Positions 1-11,960 are shown, counted from the first letter of the stretch. The stretch is 64,000 nucleotides of DNA from Psettodes erumei (GCA_016785225.1 JAFBJZ010000603.1:496001-560000); one strand, 5' to 3'. Made by a program: numbers and translations. The notes: generated by a model not told the origin, from the sequence alone.

Positions 1-800
1 CTGAGTCCGAGGTCACCCAACGGGCGAAAGCAATGAGCGGACGACGTGCCGGTACCCTCCAAAGCTTCATTAGGCATCAGCGAGACCAAACGCTTCCATC
101 ATCTTAAGAATGTGTCCAAATTGAGGGATCAATGTGTTTTCTGTCCACATCTTACAGCTTTGTGAGGAAAGGAGGGGGAATTTAACTGACTTGTTTCCTC
201 ATTGTTTGTCCTTAAGCTCAAACACTAATCAAGATTTTCTTATGTCACGCACAATCTGTTAAAAGCAAAGCAACAACAACCCCAGAAACAAGTCGCCGGG
301 TGTTGGAGCTTTAAAAAGGAAACAGGAGAAAGTTTGTTCTTTTCACTTCAGGTAACGGCCGCAGGATGGACGCTGTCTGCAGCTCGCTCTCGGTCATGCG
401 GCGGCGTCCTGCTGCCGAGTGGAGCGCCGGCGCACAGCGACGCTTCCAAAACCCTGCCGCTTTGGTCTTGGGGCTGAATCTTTGTTTTGCTCATTTGACA
501 TCTGTGAACTGCAGCAGAATGGGCAAATATGGTTATTTGATGGGTGGGTTGTGGTTTTGTTTTTTTTACTGTAGAGCTGAGCATTCAGAGCGAGTGTTTT
601 CAGCGCGGATTTCCTCAGTTTGTTTTTTTTTGTTCTCGCTGTGTTAGAGTTTGGATTTGAATCTGGAGTGATATCAAACTACTTTGCTGTGGATTTTTTT
701 TTTTGTTGTTGTTATTGAGAGCTGACTTATTAGTGCACACGTCTCTTATATTCATGTGCCTGCTTTATATCTTAATAAACAATTGAAACGAGAAGACTGT
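1..800 (+). other. possible terminal exon and 3' UTR of a gene to the left
   Basis: The first bases are open in two forward frames up to the window edge. Frame 1 ends in a TGA at 34-36 after 11 codons (ending SPNGRKQ). Frame 3 ends in a TAA at 105-107 after 34 codons. Either could be the tail of a coding exon, and I recognise neither. From about 110 to 800 the sequence is T-rich, without a long frame, and ends with a canonical AATAAA at 774-779, which fits a 3' UTR. A 93-codon forward frame at 366-647 has low-complexity T-rich codons and no family resemblance; I read it as chance. The exon call is inference. The whole stretch could equally be intergenic. Confidence 0.25.
774..779 (+). terminator. 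candidate poly(A) signal AATAAA
   Basis: A canonical AATAAA hexamer lies in a T-rich stretch and is followed within about 50 bases by GT/T-rich sequence (CGTGTTTTC near 822-830), the usual arrangement around vertebrate cleavage sites. It would end the possible upstream transcript. AATAAA also occurs by chance in AT-rich DNA; another example is at about 946-951. Confidence 0.3.
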
Positions 801-830
801 GGCTCATTTGTTGAGACTGGAGTCGTGTTT

Positions 831-2039
831 TCTCCCCATGTTTTCCCTTAAAAGCTTTGTTTTGCCATTAGACCACATTTGTGTTGTCGTAACGAGGTTT
901 AGTGCTCAGAGAGCGGAAAGCCCCGAAGAGTCATTTTCACTTTCAAAATAAAGTCAAATAAGTTTGAGCACGGTACCCAAACATGGTACTGTGCATAATT
1001 AAGGCTTTATATCACGGTATACGTGCCTCTCATACAGTCTGCATTATTGACTTGAGGGTCATATTTAGTAAATATTTGTAATTCTTGTAATTGGGATTGC
1101 TCTGCTGTTGTGGAACATTTTCTTTCAGATTTTTTTTTTTTTTTTTTTAAGAAAAACAAGCGCGACTTTTAACATCAAACGCATTCCTCTGCCTTTTGAT
1201 GGAGTTCAGCCGATGAAGAACACGCAGCGCTTGATCTAAGCGGGGCGATGGGGAGATAAATACATCGTCGAACAATTTGTCCCCAAAGTGCTGGATTAAA
1301 TCGCACACGAGTCAACAAGAAGACAAATCCACCTTTTCGTAGTCTAACAAGACAATTTTTTAGGTAGCACTATGTTCTGAGAGGCTTTGTGTACTTGACT
1401 TTGTAAATGCACCGACACAAAGCCAGGGGCCGGAATATATGCACTCAAAGAGCATATGCTTGAGTGCAATTAGAAATAGCTGGACTCAACAGAAAAAAAG
1501 GTTTATAACTGACTAAACAGAGTGCGAGCCACTCCTCTCAAACTTCGCGAGACGGGTTCTGTTGACTTGATCTTCGGTGGCACCTGTTTCCACGTGGTGT
1601 GCCGTTGCGCAACAGTAAAGGTCTCCTGGGAGGAGGTTACAAAACCCCTACATTAGATTGTAGGACATCACATCCCCTGTGACCCAGTGTGATGTCTGAA
1701 CTACAGTTAGTTGTGTTATGTCACTTTGAGAAACAAAAATAACTGGGTTCACAGCTGCAGGAAAAGATAAAGGTGTAATAACAATCAGAGGGATGCAGGA
1801 AATCATCATTGCTCCATACAAACATTTACCATGATCTTTATGTTCATACTGTACATAGTACCTACGTTTAAATTAGAATATATAGTATTTGCAAGTATTG
1901 TAAGAGCACTGTATATAAATACTTTGTACTTAAATGCAAAATTAAAAAGGTGAAAACATACCGTTCATCTTCTTCAGACTATCCCATCATTACAGCACTA
2001 CTGTATACTAACATTATATCAGATGTTGTGGGTAAGTTT
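831..2039. other. gene-free stretch, nothing recognised
   Basis: No long frame and no repeat family recognised. It holds a T-run at about 1131-1148 and otherwise mixed-composition unique-looking sequence. Several chance AATAAA and TATAAA strings occur in its AT-rich right part. Confidence 0.5.
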
Positions 2040-2620
2040 GTTCACTGGAGTTATGATTAGCCGATCATGACGTGAGGAAACGGAAACGTTAACAAAGACG
2101 TCGTTCGATTCCGCGTGCCACAAAGCCGCGCCAGTGGGTGAGCGTGCCCAGTACGCCCACAGGTGGAAACCAGCAGGGGGGGGCGTGTTGTTGTCGCACC
2201 TGAGGACAAACCGCCATGTTCGAACCGAACTCCGCGGGTGTCTGTCCACCCGCCCTCTCTCTGGCCGGCTCCGGACGTTTGCGCCATCACCTGCGTTGTC
2301 ACCAAAACGTAAACGGCGCTCAGGTAAGAGGCGCGAGGTTGAAGTGCAGAGAGGCACCCGCGCTCCACATCGCTGGACCCATCCATCTGCATACGCAGAC
2401 TGACGACGTCGTATTTTCTTTTCAACGCGGAAATAAACCTCAACAACTCATACTTGACGCACCGAAGGATCAGCTGAGCGGGCTGCCTGACCCGAGGCCC
2501 AGTTGACCTTTTGAGAGAGACATTAAGGCTGTTATCTGGAGTTGAGGCTCAACACTACGACACTCTCCTCTGCAGTTTCACCGGTAAGCCAGACTCCATT
2601 CATTTATTTCCCCGTCACTG
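2040..2620. promoter_or_regulatory. CpG-rich patch, candidate promoter or first exon
   Basis: CpG dinucleotides are dense here (GCCGCGCC, CCGCGGG, GGCCGGCTCCGGACG and others), while the flanks are CpG-poor. A perfect donor-like CAG|GTAAGA sits with its GT at 2324-2325, and a second donor-like site CCG|GTAAGC has its GT at 2584-2585. The second follows an acceptor-like tract CTCTCCTCTGCAG. A CRE-like palindrome ACGACGTCGT lies at 2403-2412. Together these resemble a teleost CpG promoter with a non-coding first exon on the plus strand. Overlapping open frames of 89-129 codons on both strands are explained by the lack of TA-rich stop codons in GC-rich DNA. No start site can be fixed from sequence alone. 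Confidence 0.4.
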
Positions 2621-4184
2621 GTGAGCTTCCGTCGACCGGTTTATTTTGCGCATTGTTGCACTGTCCCCTTTGACGCCAGCACTTGTTGCTACCTGTTATT
2701 TTGTCTTTGTTGTTGATGGATGCAGGACTCGGTGACTCACACGTCTCGCGTTCGCTGTCTGTTGATATGTTTATGCGCCGTGCGCAAGAAGGTTAAGGCA
2801 CTGAAAGCAAAGCGGCGACGCTTTCAGGAATACTGGCACAAATCGTCGATTAGCTCCACACAAAGAGCAGCGGAGCCCGAATCAAAATCAATATTTGTTG
2901 CCACCACTTATCGCCTTTATAACAGCACCGACGATCCTCGGTTGTCTCGCACCTGCTAAAGTGGTCCGAACTTTTTTTTTTTTAACACAGGGATTTTCTT
3001 TTTTGTATGAATATCTTACCCTGGATTACCTTGGATTCTGGTTGTGCCTCCTTGTCTGCAGCCTTGAAGCCTTGTTACTCATGCGGTGGGATGCTAATGT
3101 GGCACCGCGTCGAGCGCGCGTGTTTGGCGCGCAGCGTTGTAGCCAGTGGCGTCTGAACGCGGGCCGCGTTTTTCTGAGAGGTCCATATTGTGCAGATTGC
3201 AGTCGGAGTCGGAGTTGTAAATGCAGGGCGCAATGTAATGTGCATGTTTTTATTTTTTTGTTTGTTTTCTTTCAGTTGTGTTGCTACTTATTTACTCAGT
3301 CAAGTACAGGATATAAAAACCAGTGAAGAAGTGAAACTGACCTATTCACTGCTGGAAATGCCATTGCCAGGGCCCTGACTTCATCAAGGACCTTGCGCTT
3401 TGTGCAGTGAATCAGCATGAGGGACCATTCACACGCTGTTAACTGGAAAAAGAAAGAAGACATGAGATAAAAAGTGCTATGTAGGCTTGCATTGTAAATT
3501 CATTGTTGGACTGGAGTTCCGTCATGATCGCTGCAATGTTACCCACGTTCACAGTCTGAATTTCGATCTCTCTAACCCCAAGTTCAAGCTACACTGGCCA
3601 AGATGTCATGGCGTCTGCAAAATGGTCATTCAAAACACGATTAGCGTTAATGTTAAATGTTAAAGGTGTCTGAATATACTGTACATGCTCCTGTGGCTGC
3701 ACTTCCACATTTCCCACCTGCTGTCACTGCTGTCATATCACGTTTAAGACTGAACCCCCCCACCCGCAGCTGTCCCCGAGACAAATACATCTCTGTAAAT
3801 ATGGCTGGTCCCCTCAGGACTACTCTGTCTAGTGCTGACAGATGATAAGAGGACGGGTTCCCCTCTGATGCGAAACAGGAGACCTAAATCTACCGGGGCC
3901 CCGTAGAGCAAAACAATACAGTGCGGTTATATGAGGCATTCGAGCGCAGAAATGATGCAAAGGTGACAGCACGGAACAGCCCCCTCACGTCAACCCTCCC
4001 CCCGCTGCTAGTTTCCTCCCATTCGTGTTTTGCTGTGTCACTCAAACTGATGTCGTCGCATGACATGTTTGAATAAAGTTTTATCAATCACGGCGACCAA
4101 GTGTGACAGTTTAATCAATGGAGTAAGTTTTCTTCTTTTTTTTTCTCTTCCCAGAGATTTCCATTATTTTAGAATTAGAGGACC
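2621..4184. other. gene-free stretch with a small CpG-dense spot
   Basis: No gene recognised. At about 3085-3180 there is a local CpG cluster (CACCGCGTCGAGCGCGCG, GGCGCGCAGCG) that may be part of the same regulatory neighbourhood as the patch at 2.04-2.62 kb. A 143-codon forward frame at 2895-3326 runs across this spot. Its product is a string of hydrophobic and T-run-derived residues with no recognisable domain, and I reject it as a gene. Confidence 0.45.
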
Positions 4185-4231
4185 TGGGCGGGGGGGAGGG
4201 AGGGAGTGCGGGGGGCGGGGGGTAGGGTGGG
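4185..4231 (+). other. G-rich tract, G-quadruplex candidate
   Basis: The plus strand carries at least five separate runs of three or more G within 47 bases (GGGCGGGGGGGAGGGAGGG, then longer runs up to GGGTGGG). This satisfies the usual G3+ loop rule for an intramolecular quadruplex. It lies just after a polypyrimidine tract and an acceptor-like TTCCCAG at about 4147-4153. Confidence 0.6.
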
Positions 4232-5592
4232 CTCGTAGCTGTCGAGCTGTGCTGTACATAAAAACAGGAATAGAGAAGCATCTGAAGTATTAGCCCTGAG
4301 AGCTGGCAGTAAACTCGGGCTGCCGGACTGACAATCTGTCAGTGCCGGGGTGGATGTCTCAGATAGATAGACTTGGCTCTGCTGGGGCATAAATGTTAAA
4401 TATGACTGGTTCGAAGGACCAGTGAACCGCACCACACAGATTCCAGAGTGCAATCATTGCAAATAAGGAAGTCCTTACTAAAATGTCAATAGCTTTTCCG
4501 GATCCAAGAGTCCAGCGGGATCAGCAGGACTCTCAGGGAAACTATTATTTATTTTGGAGCTTTTAATACTCTCGAGTACCTCAAAGCACACAAGAGCAGC
4601 CCTTGTAGTCGTTGTGCCGTGGAATAATTTGACTGGAGAAGGTTTCGGATATCAAATCGAAGGAGGTATTGGATTGTCGTCTGTGTATCCAGATGAGCTA
4701 CTTAACAACCACAGCACAGACAATGAGTGTCTCTTCTCTGTTTAGCAAACAACAGAGGTAGCGAAAAAGTGGAAAACTTTGAATGGGGTGAACTTAAAAC
4801 GCTTAATAGGTCTTCCATAGCTTTCCCTGCCCACATTGCCATTAATAATGACATCTTCACATTAATAACAATTTTTTGCCAGGAGGTGTCTGGAGGAAAA
4901 AAAAGCTGCAGAAGTCCCCCGAAGCCACAGCCACAGGCGGATGGCTGGGAATTTGGGAGAACATTAATTACCCGAGGGCCAGCAGGAGAAATGGTAACTA
5001 CTGTAAGGTACTGAACTGTATATTGGGCTGCCCGTGTCAGGTTTATAGTACCACAGTAACCCACTTATCATGTTTAATGGAAGTATTGTCCTGTGGGAGA
5101 ATTCATTTTGCTTTTCTTCGTAGAAGTGTAATTAGTGATGTGGCATGGGGCTTTCAATCTCCTTAGCATCCATCTCATAAAGTTTAAAATTCCTCCCCTG
5201 TTGGCTGGTCAGAGATTTTTTATTGTGACTGCTGCGTCTTACGGCCAATCTTTTTTTTTTTTTTTCTTTTTATAGGCACGGGTCTGCCAGTGATGAGCCA
5301 TTTTAGCCAAATACGAGAAAGAGCTTAGCGTTATATGCAGCGCGGTTACTCAGCCTGTCGGGACTGGTCGCGAGGACGGACCTGCGACGGACCTCCACGG
5401 GATGAAATGAATATGAGACGTTTAATGGTGCTTTTCATATATGCGTTGATAATGAAAATATTGAAAATGAAATATTAACTCCCGTTTGAACATCATCGTT
5501 CTGCGTTTAAGTGTGGGTCGTAAATAAAGGTAGGAACGGCCCGTCTAGCTTTTTAAAATCCATTACCCTCTCAGGTATGAAGACCCCGCCAT
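4232..5592. other. gene-free stretch, nothing recognised
   Basis: Mixed-composition unique sequence. Overlapping open frames of 60-120 codons occur on both strands around 4.7-5.2 kb without any recognisable product. A T-run lies at about 5251-5265. No repeat family recognised. Confidence 0.45.
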
Positions 5593-5619
5593 CACCACCA
5601 CCACCACCACCACCACCAC
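5593..5619. repeat. (CAC)n trinucleotide microsatellite
   Basis: Nine uninterrupted CAC/CCA units. It creates a proline run in an overlapping frame, which should not be read as coding evidence. A second copy of the same motif class is at 10235-10258. Confidence 0.9.
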
Positions 5620-7689
5620 ATATGCAATTGTCTCACTTAACACAATTTCATATCGACACTGTTTCGTGGCCTCTGAGAGCAGTTAGACCGGCCTAAAATC
5701 TATAGCCTAAAATATCCACTTTCTGAAAGCAAGTTCTGATCCCTGGGGCTGCGAGTCTGAAAACAGAGCAGAGCAGCGCTGGATGCTGTGTAATCCGGTG
5801 AAATGGTGCCAGCATTAAAGAGGAGCACTATCTTTTCAGTGAAAGTCACTTTTATAATCAGCTCCCAAGGAATCACAAAAACGGCAGTAAAAAGTAATAG
5901 AATCAGCAGTGGCACAGACATAGGTAATTATGTTAAAAACTCCTTTCACAACACAAGCTGGGAAGCGAACGCTTCACACTGTAAGCCTTGTAGTGAGGGC
6001 TGCTGTCACTGAATTGCGAAATAAATGGCTGTGGCGAACATGTGTGCGCTGTCCGGGACGATTTGTGTGATGTAATTAGATGTAAAATGCTTTTTAGCTG
6101 GCTCTTTAATTGACTTTTGGCTGGAGTGATTTGTGGCCACCAGGCCCCCCCCCCTCCCCTCGTGGCACGGTGTTGTCTTCGGTCAAGGCCAGTGGATTAT
6201 TTGCAAACACCTAAATCCAGTTCCTTGAGCCGGACTCGTTCGATCAGCTCTTCAGCTCTCTCTTGTGTGGAAGTGATTTCTTTAACCCTAAGGAAGGAGC
6301 CATCTGAATATATATTCCTTACACTTGGTGTTAAGATTCCCCTCAATGATATGCTCAGGTGCTTTAGTTGAAATACATCCTGACAGCTATTTAAACAGAC
6401 CAAGATATTAAACATTCAGTTGAACACCTTTTGCATAAGGTAATCCAGCAGTGTCATACAGCATTGCTGACTACCAATCATCTCATATGTATTCTGGGTA
6501 CCCACTTTAGCCGGCACTGTATTTTAATGGCTGACATCTCAGGGCTGCAATTCAAGTGTGATTTATATCTTCTCAAGTCATCATTTACAATCAGATCCAA
6601 GGATCTGACTTTGTGCCGGCTGGACAAGCATAGCTAATACGGAGGGGAGGGGAAAAGAAAAAAAAAAAACGGTGTCAAATTCCCAATTTTTTGTGAGAAT
6701 TTGAATCAAAGGTGCCGCAGTAGGGGTGGAGGAGGGTAGAGGGAGAGAGCAAGAGACGGGCGGCAGGGCGCCGCATTGGTACGCAAGCATGTGTCTCATC
6801 CTTAAACCAATTTCCTTCCTCAATACTCTGGGGAGTGGTCTGATTTGCACCGTTTCCTTCTCCTCCTCCTCCGAGTTAAGTGTTTATCCTGCTTTTACAA
6901 TTAGATCTCGCTCCCAGCTGCAGCATTAATCAAATAGCCAGACACATTCGCCGCTTTTGGAGATTGAGGGAACGTGTCCGACGTGTCTTCTTCTGCGGCG
7001 CCATGCTGCAAAGCAGCACGTATTTGTTTGCTAAGCGTCTCGCACATACTGTACACAGATCTGACTGGGGAAGAGGATTTCAGAGAGCTCTGGATGTGAG
7101 CCAGAGGGAAGTTTATTTCGGAAACATGCTTGTGACCTATTGATTATATTAATGTGGCTCTCATTTATCTTGGTTTGGTACTCTGCTGTGTGTTTTTAGA
7201 CAATAAAGAAAAGCATGAAAATGATGTCATAATACCGTTCAAGACCACGCTGAAAAAAACATGTTCTGCAGATGAAACAGTCGGAGCAGTGAATAATATC
7301 TGGTCTTTAAAGCAGAACTGTTTCTGAACCTTGAAAAGTTAAAAAGGAAGGCAAAAGAATACTTTGATCAGGAGTTGTTTTTGAGAGGCACAGAGCCCAG
7401 CACTACATAATAGAGTAATTTAGCAGAGGAACCATGGCCCTCATAGGTCATGGTTGCAATATTGTGTGGGTGTGTGCGTGCATTCCTCTCTCTTCATAGC
7501 ATAATGTCAATAGAAATCCACTACAATCACTTAATGTACTCTACTGCCCCACTCTACATATGGGCTTTAAATGCTTTAATCGAAGACCTGCTCATTTTTA
7601 TTGGTGTACTTTATAGGTAAGGCTAGTGATGATTTTAAAATGCACTCAGTGATTTGTGGCTAATTAGGGCAAGAGATGGTTAGACCACA
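5620..7689. other. gene-free stretch, nothing recognised
   Basis: Unique-looking sequence with a C-run near 6146-6157, an A-run near 6657-6669 and short open frames under 90 codons. No transposon or known gene family seen. Much of 5.7-9.0 kb has the even composition and homeodomain-type cores (TAATTA, CTAAT) common in conserved vertebrate non-coding DNA, but conservation cannot be judged here. Confidence 0.4.
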
Positions 7690-8560
7690 AAAATGGGTGT
7701 TTGCTCAGGGCGCAGTGCGCAGCGGGACCGGATCTCCTTTGCAGACTGGGAGCGAGGGGCTGTCCAATATCGTTCATCGAGCAGATGAAAAGACCAGCAT
7801 GTAGCGTAGCCACATTACTATACCAGAGGGGAGAGCAGTGCTGCGGAATCTCTCAGTTAGCGATGATTTACCAGTCGGGAAGTTGCCTCTGTCGCCATGG
7901 TAACCTGCGAAAGTTGCCACATGCATCCGGGAATGCGTATGATAACCAATTTATTAGTCCGAAGTTATTCTTGATTGCGCCAGAATTAGAAGTGATGGAG
8001 TGGGATAGTGGTAATATAACCCGCTAATTGGTCTGTTTCTTTTTGTGCGATGGCGTGCACTGCCGAAGTCACGTGTTAATTATCGTAAGCGAGGCCTGCG
8101 ACTGCAACTCTGGCAGCAAAACACCCAGCTTATTTTTATTTTTCCCACTTATTAATCCGTCCCCACTTCTCGGCTCTATCTGCCATGAGACCTGTCCCTC
8201 CGCACTGGCGGAATTGTTTATTCTGTGTTTTCCCCCCTCTAAGAGTGGGTTCTCTGCCAGCTCCATAAGCAGCGATTTTGCTGCGCTGGCCTAAATTATC
8301 TGCATCCAAATGCGAGTGGCTAATACGGCCCTCAGGTGGGGAGTTAACACGTTATGTGTATTTCAGTATTTAATGAGCTAAATGCCAGCGCTTCCAAAAG
8401 AGTCTCATAAAACTGTGTGAAATGAGCACAAACGCTGTGATGCAAATACTTCCTCGTGAACAGGAATTATATGGAGATAATGTTTCTCCACCACAAATTG
8501 CACTGTGACGGTGGCACCGATTAGACAATCTATTTCTGTCTGTGCGACATGCGGACGTGT
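7690..8560. promoter_or_regulatory. candidate regulatory element block with X-box and octamer
   Basis: This block contains a near-palindromic RFX X-box at 7891-7904, a perfect POU octamer ATGCAAAT at 8440-8447, and several TAAT/ATTA cores such as CGCTAATTGG near 8022. It is free of recognisable repeats and has no convincing reading frame, although weak frames of 84-108 codons overlap on both strands. That combination is typical of a vertebrate distal enhancer. The call is inference, since no comparison with another species was possible. Confidence 0.3.
7891..7904. promoter_or_regulatory. RFX X-box, GTCGCCATGGTAAC
   Basis: The sequence matches the X-box consensus GTNRCC-N(0-3)-RGYAAC with a two-base AT spacer and is nearly palindromic, so both half-sites are strong. 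RFX factors bind such sites at ciliary gene promoters and in neural enhancers. No promoter is evident beside it. A weaker relative, ATTGCCATGGTAATC, is at 29275-29289. Confidence 0.55.
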
Positions 8561-10023
8561 TAGTTAGTGGTCGAAGCAGCGGCAACAACAACAACAACTG
8601 TGGTTGCGGGGACTGTTCGGTCAAAGAATAATTATCTTTATTTTAACTTTCATCTTTCCATCCTTTTTTATGAGAGGATAAACCTATCCATGTGCTGCAT
8701 TTTTCTTATCGTGAACAAATCCCGTGAAAAGCCCAAAACCAGCAATGTCTTAGTGTGACTCTCTACTTTTGCGACTTGCCGGGGCTATCTGTGGCTTCCA
8801 GCTCTTGGCCCATTTGCCGCTGCTGAAGCCGGAAATCTTTAAAAACAAGCGACAAATGCAGAGTTTCCGGCTAAATGGTTTCCTCAGACAGCTGGGTGCT
8901 GTAGTTTTTAGCAGACGTTGCACAAACGCAACTAAATGCTGCATTTGCTGGGGGACTATTTTCTACTGTGGATTTGGTGCACTGATGAGCAGGACTGTGT
9001 ATGTGCGATTGACCGTGCCCTTGCGTGTTGGAGCGCTGTGGCAGGGAAGAAAGTGCTGCTACACAGGCTATACTTTATTAGTGGGATCAATTCATTGTTT
9101 CGAATAACAATATAAGTAGACTTACATTATTACCTTAAATATAGAGGCCCAGGCTAAGGATATATTCAGAATCATCCTTCAAGCATTTACATTTTTACAA
9201 AGATTTAGGGTTTTTTTTGCCAGCGTAAGTAAATAAATCACAGTTCAGCTGGGACATAATATACTACTGGCTGGGAGTTGAGCCGAAGTTATGAAGCCAA
9301 AGATGAAGGCGTATGGTGATTCATATCTCCGACCACAACGCCCTTGTTTTGCACTCGTCTTCCTGTGTCATACTCCAGTATTTCCTCCTTTTTTTTGTAA
9401 ATGCTGGGAAAAGTTTCTCATGTGTTGTGCATGGAGCTCACATCGTCCTTATTCAGCAGCATTCCGGAGGTCCGGGCTGGTGCATTAAGAATGAATTAAT
9501 TCCGCGAAGGGCAGGTTTAACCTTCAGAAAAACAAAGAGTGCACCAGGACGCCTAAGCTGCCTTCGCTCGGTGTCCCTTTGGAGGTCATTTGGACTAATA
9601 CTTTGCAAAGACCAATGATATTCTCATTCTGCTGTCAGTTCCTATATTACTGCTGTCAAGAAAGTTGTAGTGTTTGCAGACTTGAAGTAGCCCCGGTCAG
9701 CGTGGGGGTGAGCCTGAATGGACACGAACACGAGCGCACACGCCACTGAACCGAACTGAGCTCCAAATCCGCGACTAAGTGGACCCGCCACTGCACTGTG
9801 AACGCTGACTTAATTAAAAGCGATGTTAAATGATTTTCTCAGTGGTGACTGTGCCGTGAACTCAGTTCAGCCTCTCAGTGCGACCTGCTACTCCTCTCCA
9901 CGCCTGATTTCTCATCATGCACACTTGAGGAAGCTCCATTTATCAGAAAGGGAGTTGTTATCTCACATAAGAAAACCACCCAAGGGTTCGTGAAAACACA
10001 AAAACGCTGATATGGAAAGCAGC
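8561..10023. other. gene-free stretch, nothing recognised
   Basis: Unique-looking sequence. Open frames of 101 and 112 codons (9313-9618 and 8769-9107, both plus) lack any recognisable motif and overlap other frames. A few CAA repeats occur near 8582-8598. No dispersed repeat identified. Confidence 0.45.
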
Positions 10024-10044
10024 GAGAGAGAGAGAGAGAGAGAG
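10024..10044. repeat. (GA)n microsatellite
   Basis: About ten uninterrupted GA units. Confidence 0.9.
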
Positions 10045-10234
10045 TAAACTTGTAAACAAGCGCAAAATGCAGTTAAGACTCACGCTGAGCCGAAATGAAA
10101 AAGCACGTAAATTAGGTATTAGGTAAATAGAATGTTTAGATTTAGAAATTTTTGGATTTCTTTCGCCTTTGCTTTCTTGGGGCACGGGTGGGGATCCTGT
10201 TGGGGGGTGAGAAGAGGGCGTGAGGAAAGACTGA

Positions 10235-10258
10235 ACCACCACCACCACCACCACCACC
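10235..10258. repeat. (ACC)n microsatellite
   Basis: Eight uninterrupted ACC units. They produce a valine run in the overlapping minus-strand frame at 9958-10350, which is therefore not a gene. Confidence 0.9.
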
Positions 10259-10671
10259 TCCATTAACTGTGACCCTTTACAGGGTGAGTGAATCAGGGTG
10301 ATTGAATGGGACACAGGACAGCACAACAATGAGCCTCCGCTCTGGAACACTGCCTCCGGAGTGTCCGCTTTCTTGCCTTGATTGCTCCGTGTTCCTCGAA
10401 GGCTCTGTAATATGGACGACAGTTCAATATGAAGCTAGAGGGAGGGGGTAATATTAAATATGTCTAAGGGTTGACTGAACTTGTCATGGCATCGGATACA
10501 CACGCGCACACGTTGTAGGTCACTTTCGGGGACATTACACGCAGACTCGCATTCATTCTTTCTGGAGAGTAGTACTAACCCAACATGGCTTCTCTCCCCA
10601 GTTGGACAAGCTGTTCTCAGTTAACTGGTCATTGATCTGAAAATTGTCCCCATTTAGCCCACGACAGAGAT

Positions 10672-10672
<1 letters not shown>

Positions 10673-10706
<34 letters not shown>
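10673..10706. repeat. (CA)n microsatellite
   Basis: Seventeen uninterrupted CA units, long enough to be polymorphic. They cause a CVCVCV run in an overlapping minus-strand frame. Confidence 0.95.
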
Positions 10707-10708
<2 letters not shown>

Positions 10709-11799
10709 CACAGAAATACAGTCCCATCCTGTTTTTTTTTTCCTGGAGATTGATTCAGTCACACAGAAACGGGCTTAGATGAACTCAACATTATTCAACT
10801 CAACTCATTACAACTACTGTCCATGGGTTTGTGGAGGATGATGCTGCAGACAGAATTCCAAAGCAACCGGTAGGATTTTTCAAAACATGACACAATGCCA
10901 TCTCTGTCACATAAGAGCATCAGTGAATATGTGCAAGTTGGCGTCGTCGGAATTTATTTTGGCCATCAGCTGATAAAATAACACTTTAAGTTTGGAGATG
11001 TTGTAATTACCATGTAAAATAAAAAAAAGTAGTAAGTTATCTGAAGAGAATCATTAAAAATTAACCAGTATCCCTTAATACGCACATGCTTAATTTAAAA
11101 TGTAATTATTGTTGGCAGTGTGTAATTTAATATTCTTTATCTTGTCAAATCCTCAGTCAGCCTGTTCTCAAGCAGACCCCAACCCCCATCAGCCAGTCGA
11201 ACAGCGAAGTGCTGACAATGCAGCCGCCGTCACACTGCTTTTATAATAGCATACATCAAGCCTTAAACGCTTCGGAGAAACACTCAAACATCTGCGTGCG
11301 GGTAATTTTTGTTGCCCTATAGATTCTGCCCAGACAGACATAGTGCAAAGTAATAGGTGTGCAGCAAAATGAACGGCTCACAGTGTTTCTCGTGGCAGCA
11401 GTGATTTTTGGACTCTGGTAACCAGCGACTTGGTGGCATCTGCAGAGGCCTCCTGCTTCTGCTCTTGCCCCGGGCGGTGCAGCGAAGTCGAACTGCTCGA
11501 GTATGTGGAATCCTTTACAAAAGGCCTGAATGTAAATACTTCATAGCATGCTGTGTGAACCCATGAATAAGTATACAGTCATCAATTCGAATTTTGCGGG
11601 ACACGGAGCAACCGTTTGTACAAATGTGAGCTTTATATTCGACTCGAAGTTACTCCCTTCTGACAGGATGTGAGTAACGGCAAACGGTTGGCTTCACCTT
11701 TGAATGCGTTTACTTCTGTGCCAAGCGGTTTGATCTCTTTTAGATTGCCTTTTAGTGAGGTGTGATGGCGTTGTTTTGTAAAATGTAGTATTTGGTAGC
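10707..11799. other. gene-free stretch, nothing recognised
   Basis: AT-rich between about 10.96 and 11.16 kb, otherwise mixed. No repeat family, RNA gene or supported reading frame. Confidence 0.45.
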
Positions 11800-11960
11800 A
11801 GTCGGCCATGGCGAGCCCGTGGCCACCTGAGCTGCGCTGGTGTTCGGCGGGACAGCTGCGCTCGGAAGGCGTCGCCGCGCATCGTGACTGATGTTGTGCT
11901 TGCGCCCGCGGCTGCAAAAATCTCCGGTTAATTGACCCGCAGCAGACTCCGGTCAGCAGC
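11800..11960. promoter_or_regulatory. small CpG-rich patch
   Basis: About 160 bases with dense CpG (GGCGTCGCCGCGCATCG, GCGCCCGCGG) inside otherwise CpG-moderate DNA. The minus-strand frame of 138 codons across it (11633-12049) shows no known domain and is probably a by-product of the GC content. It could be an unmethylated enhancer or minor promoter; there is no direct evidence for either. Confidence 0.3.

Noticed and set aside
2019..2506. Four overlapping open frames on both strands
   Set aside because: They lie in the CpG-rich patch, where stop codons are rare by composition; none resembles a known protein.
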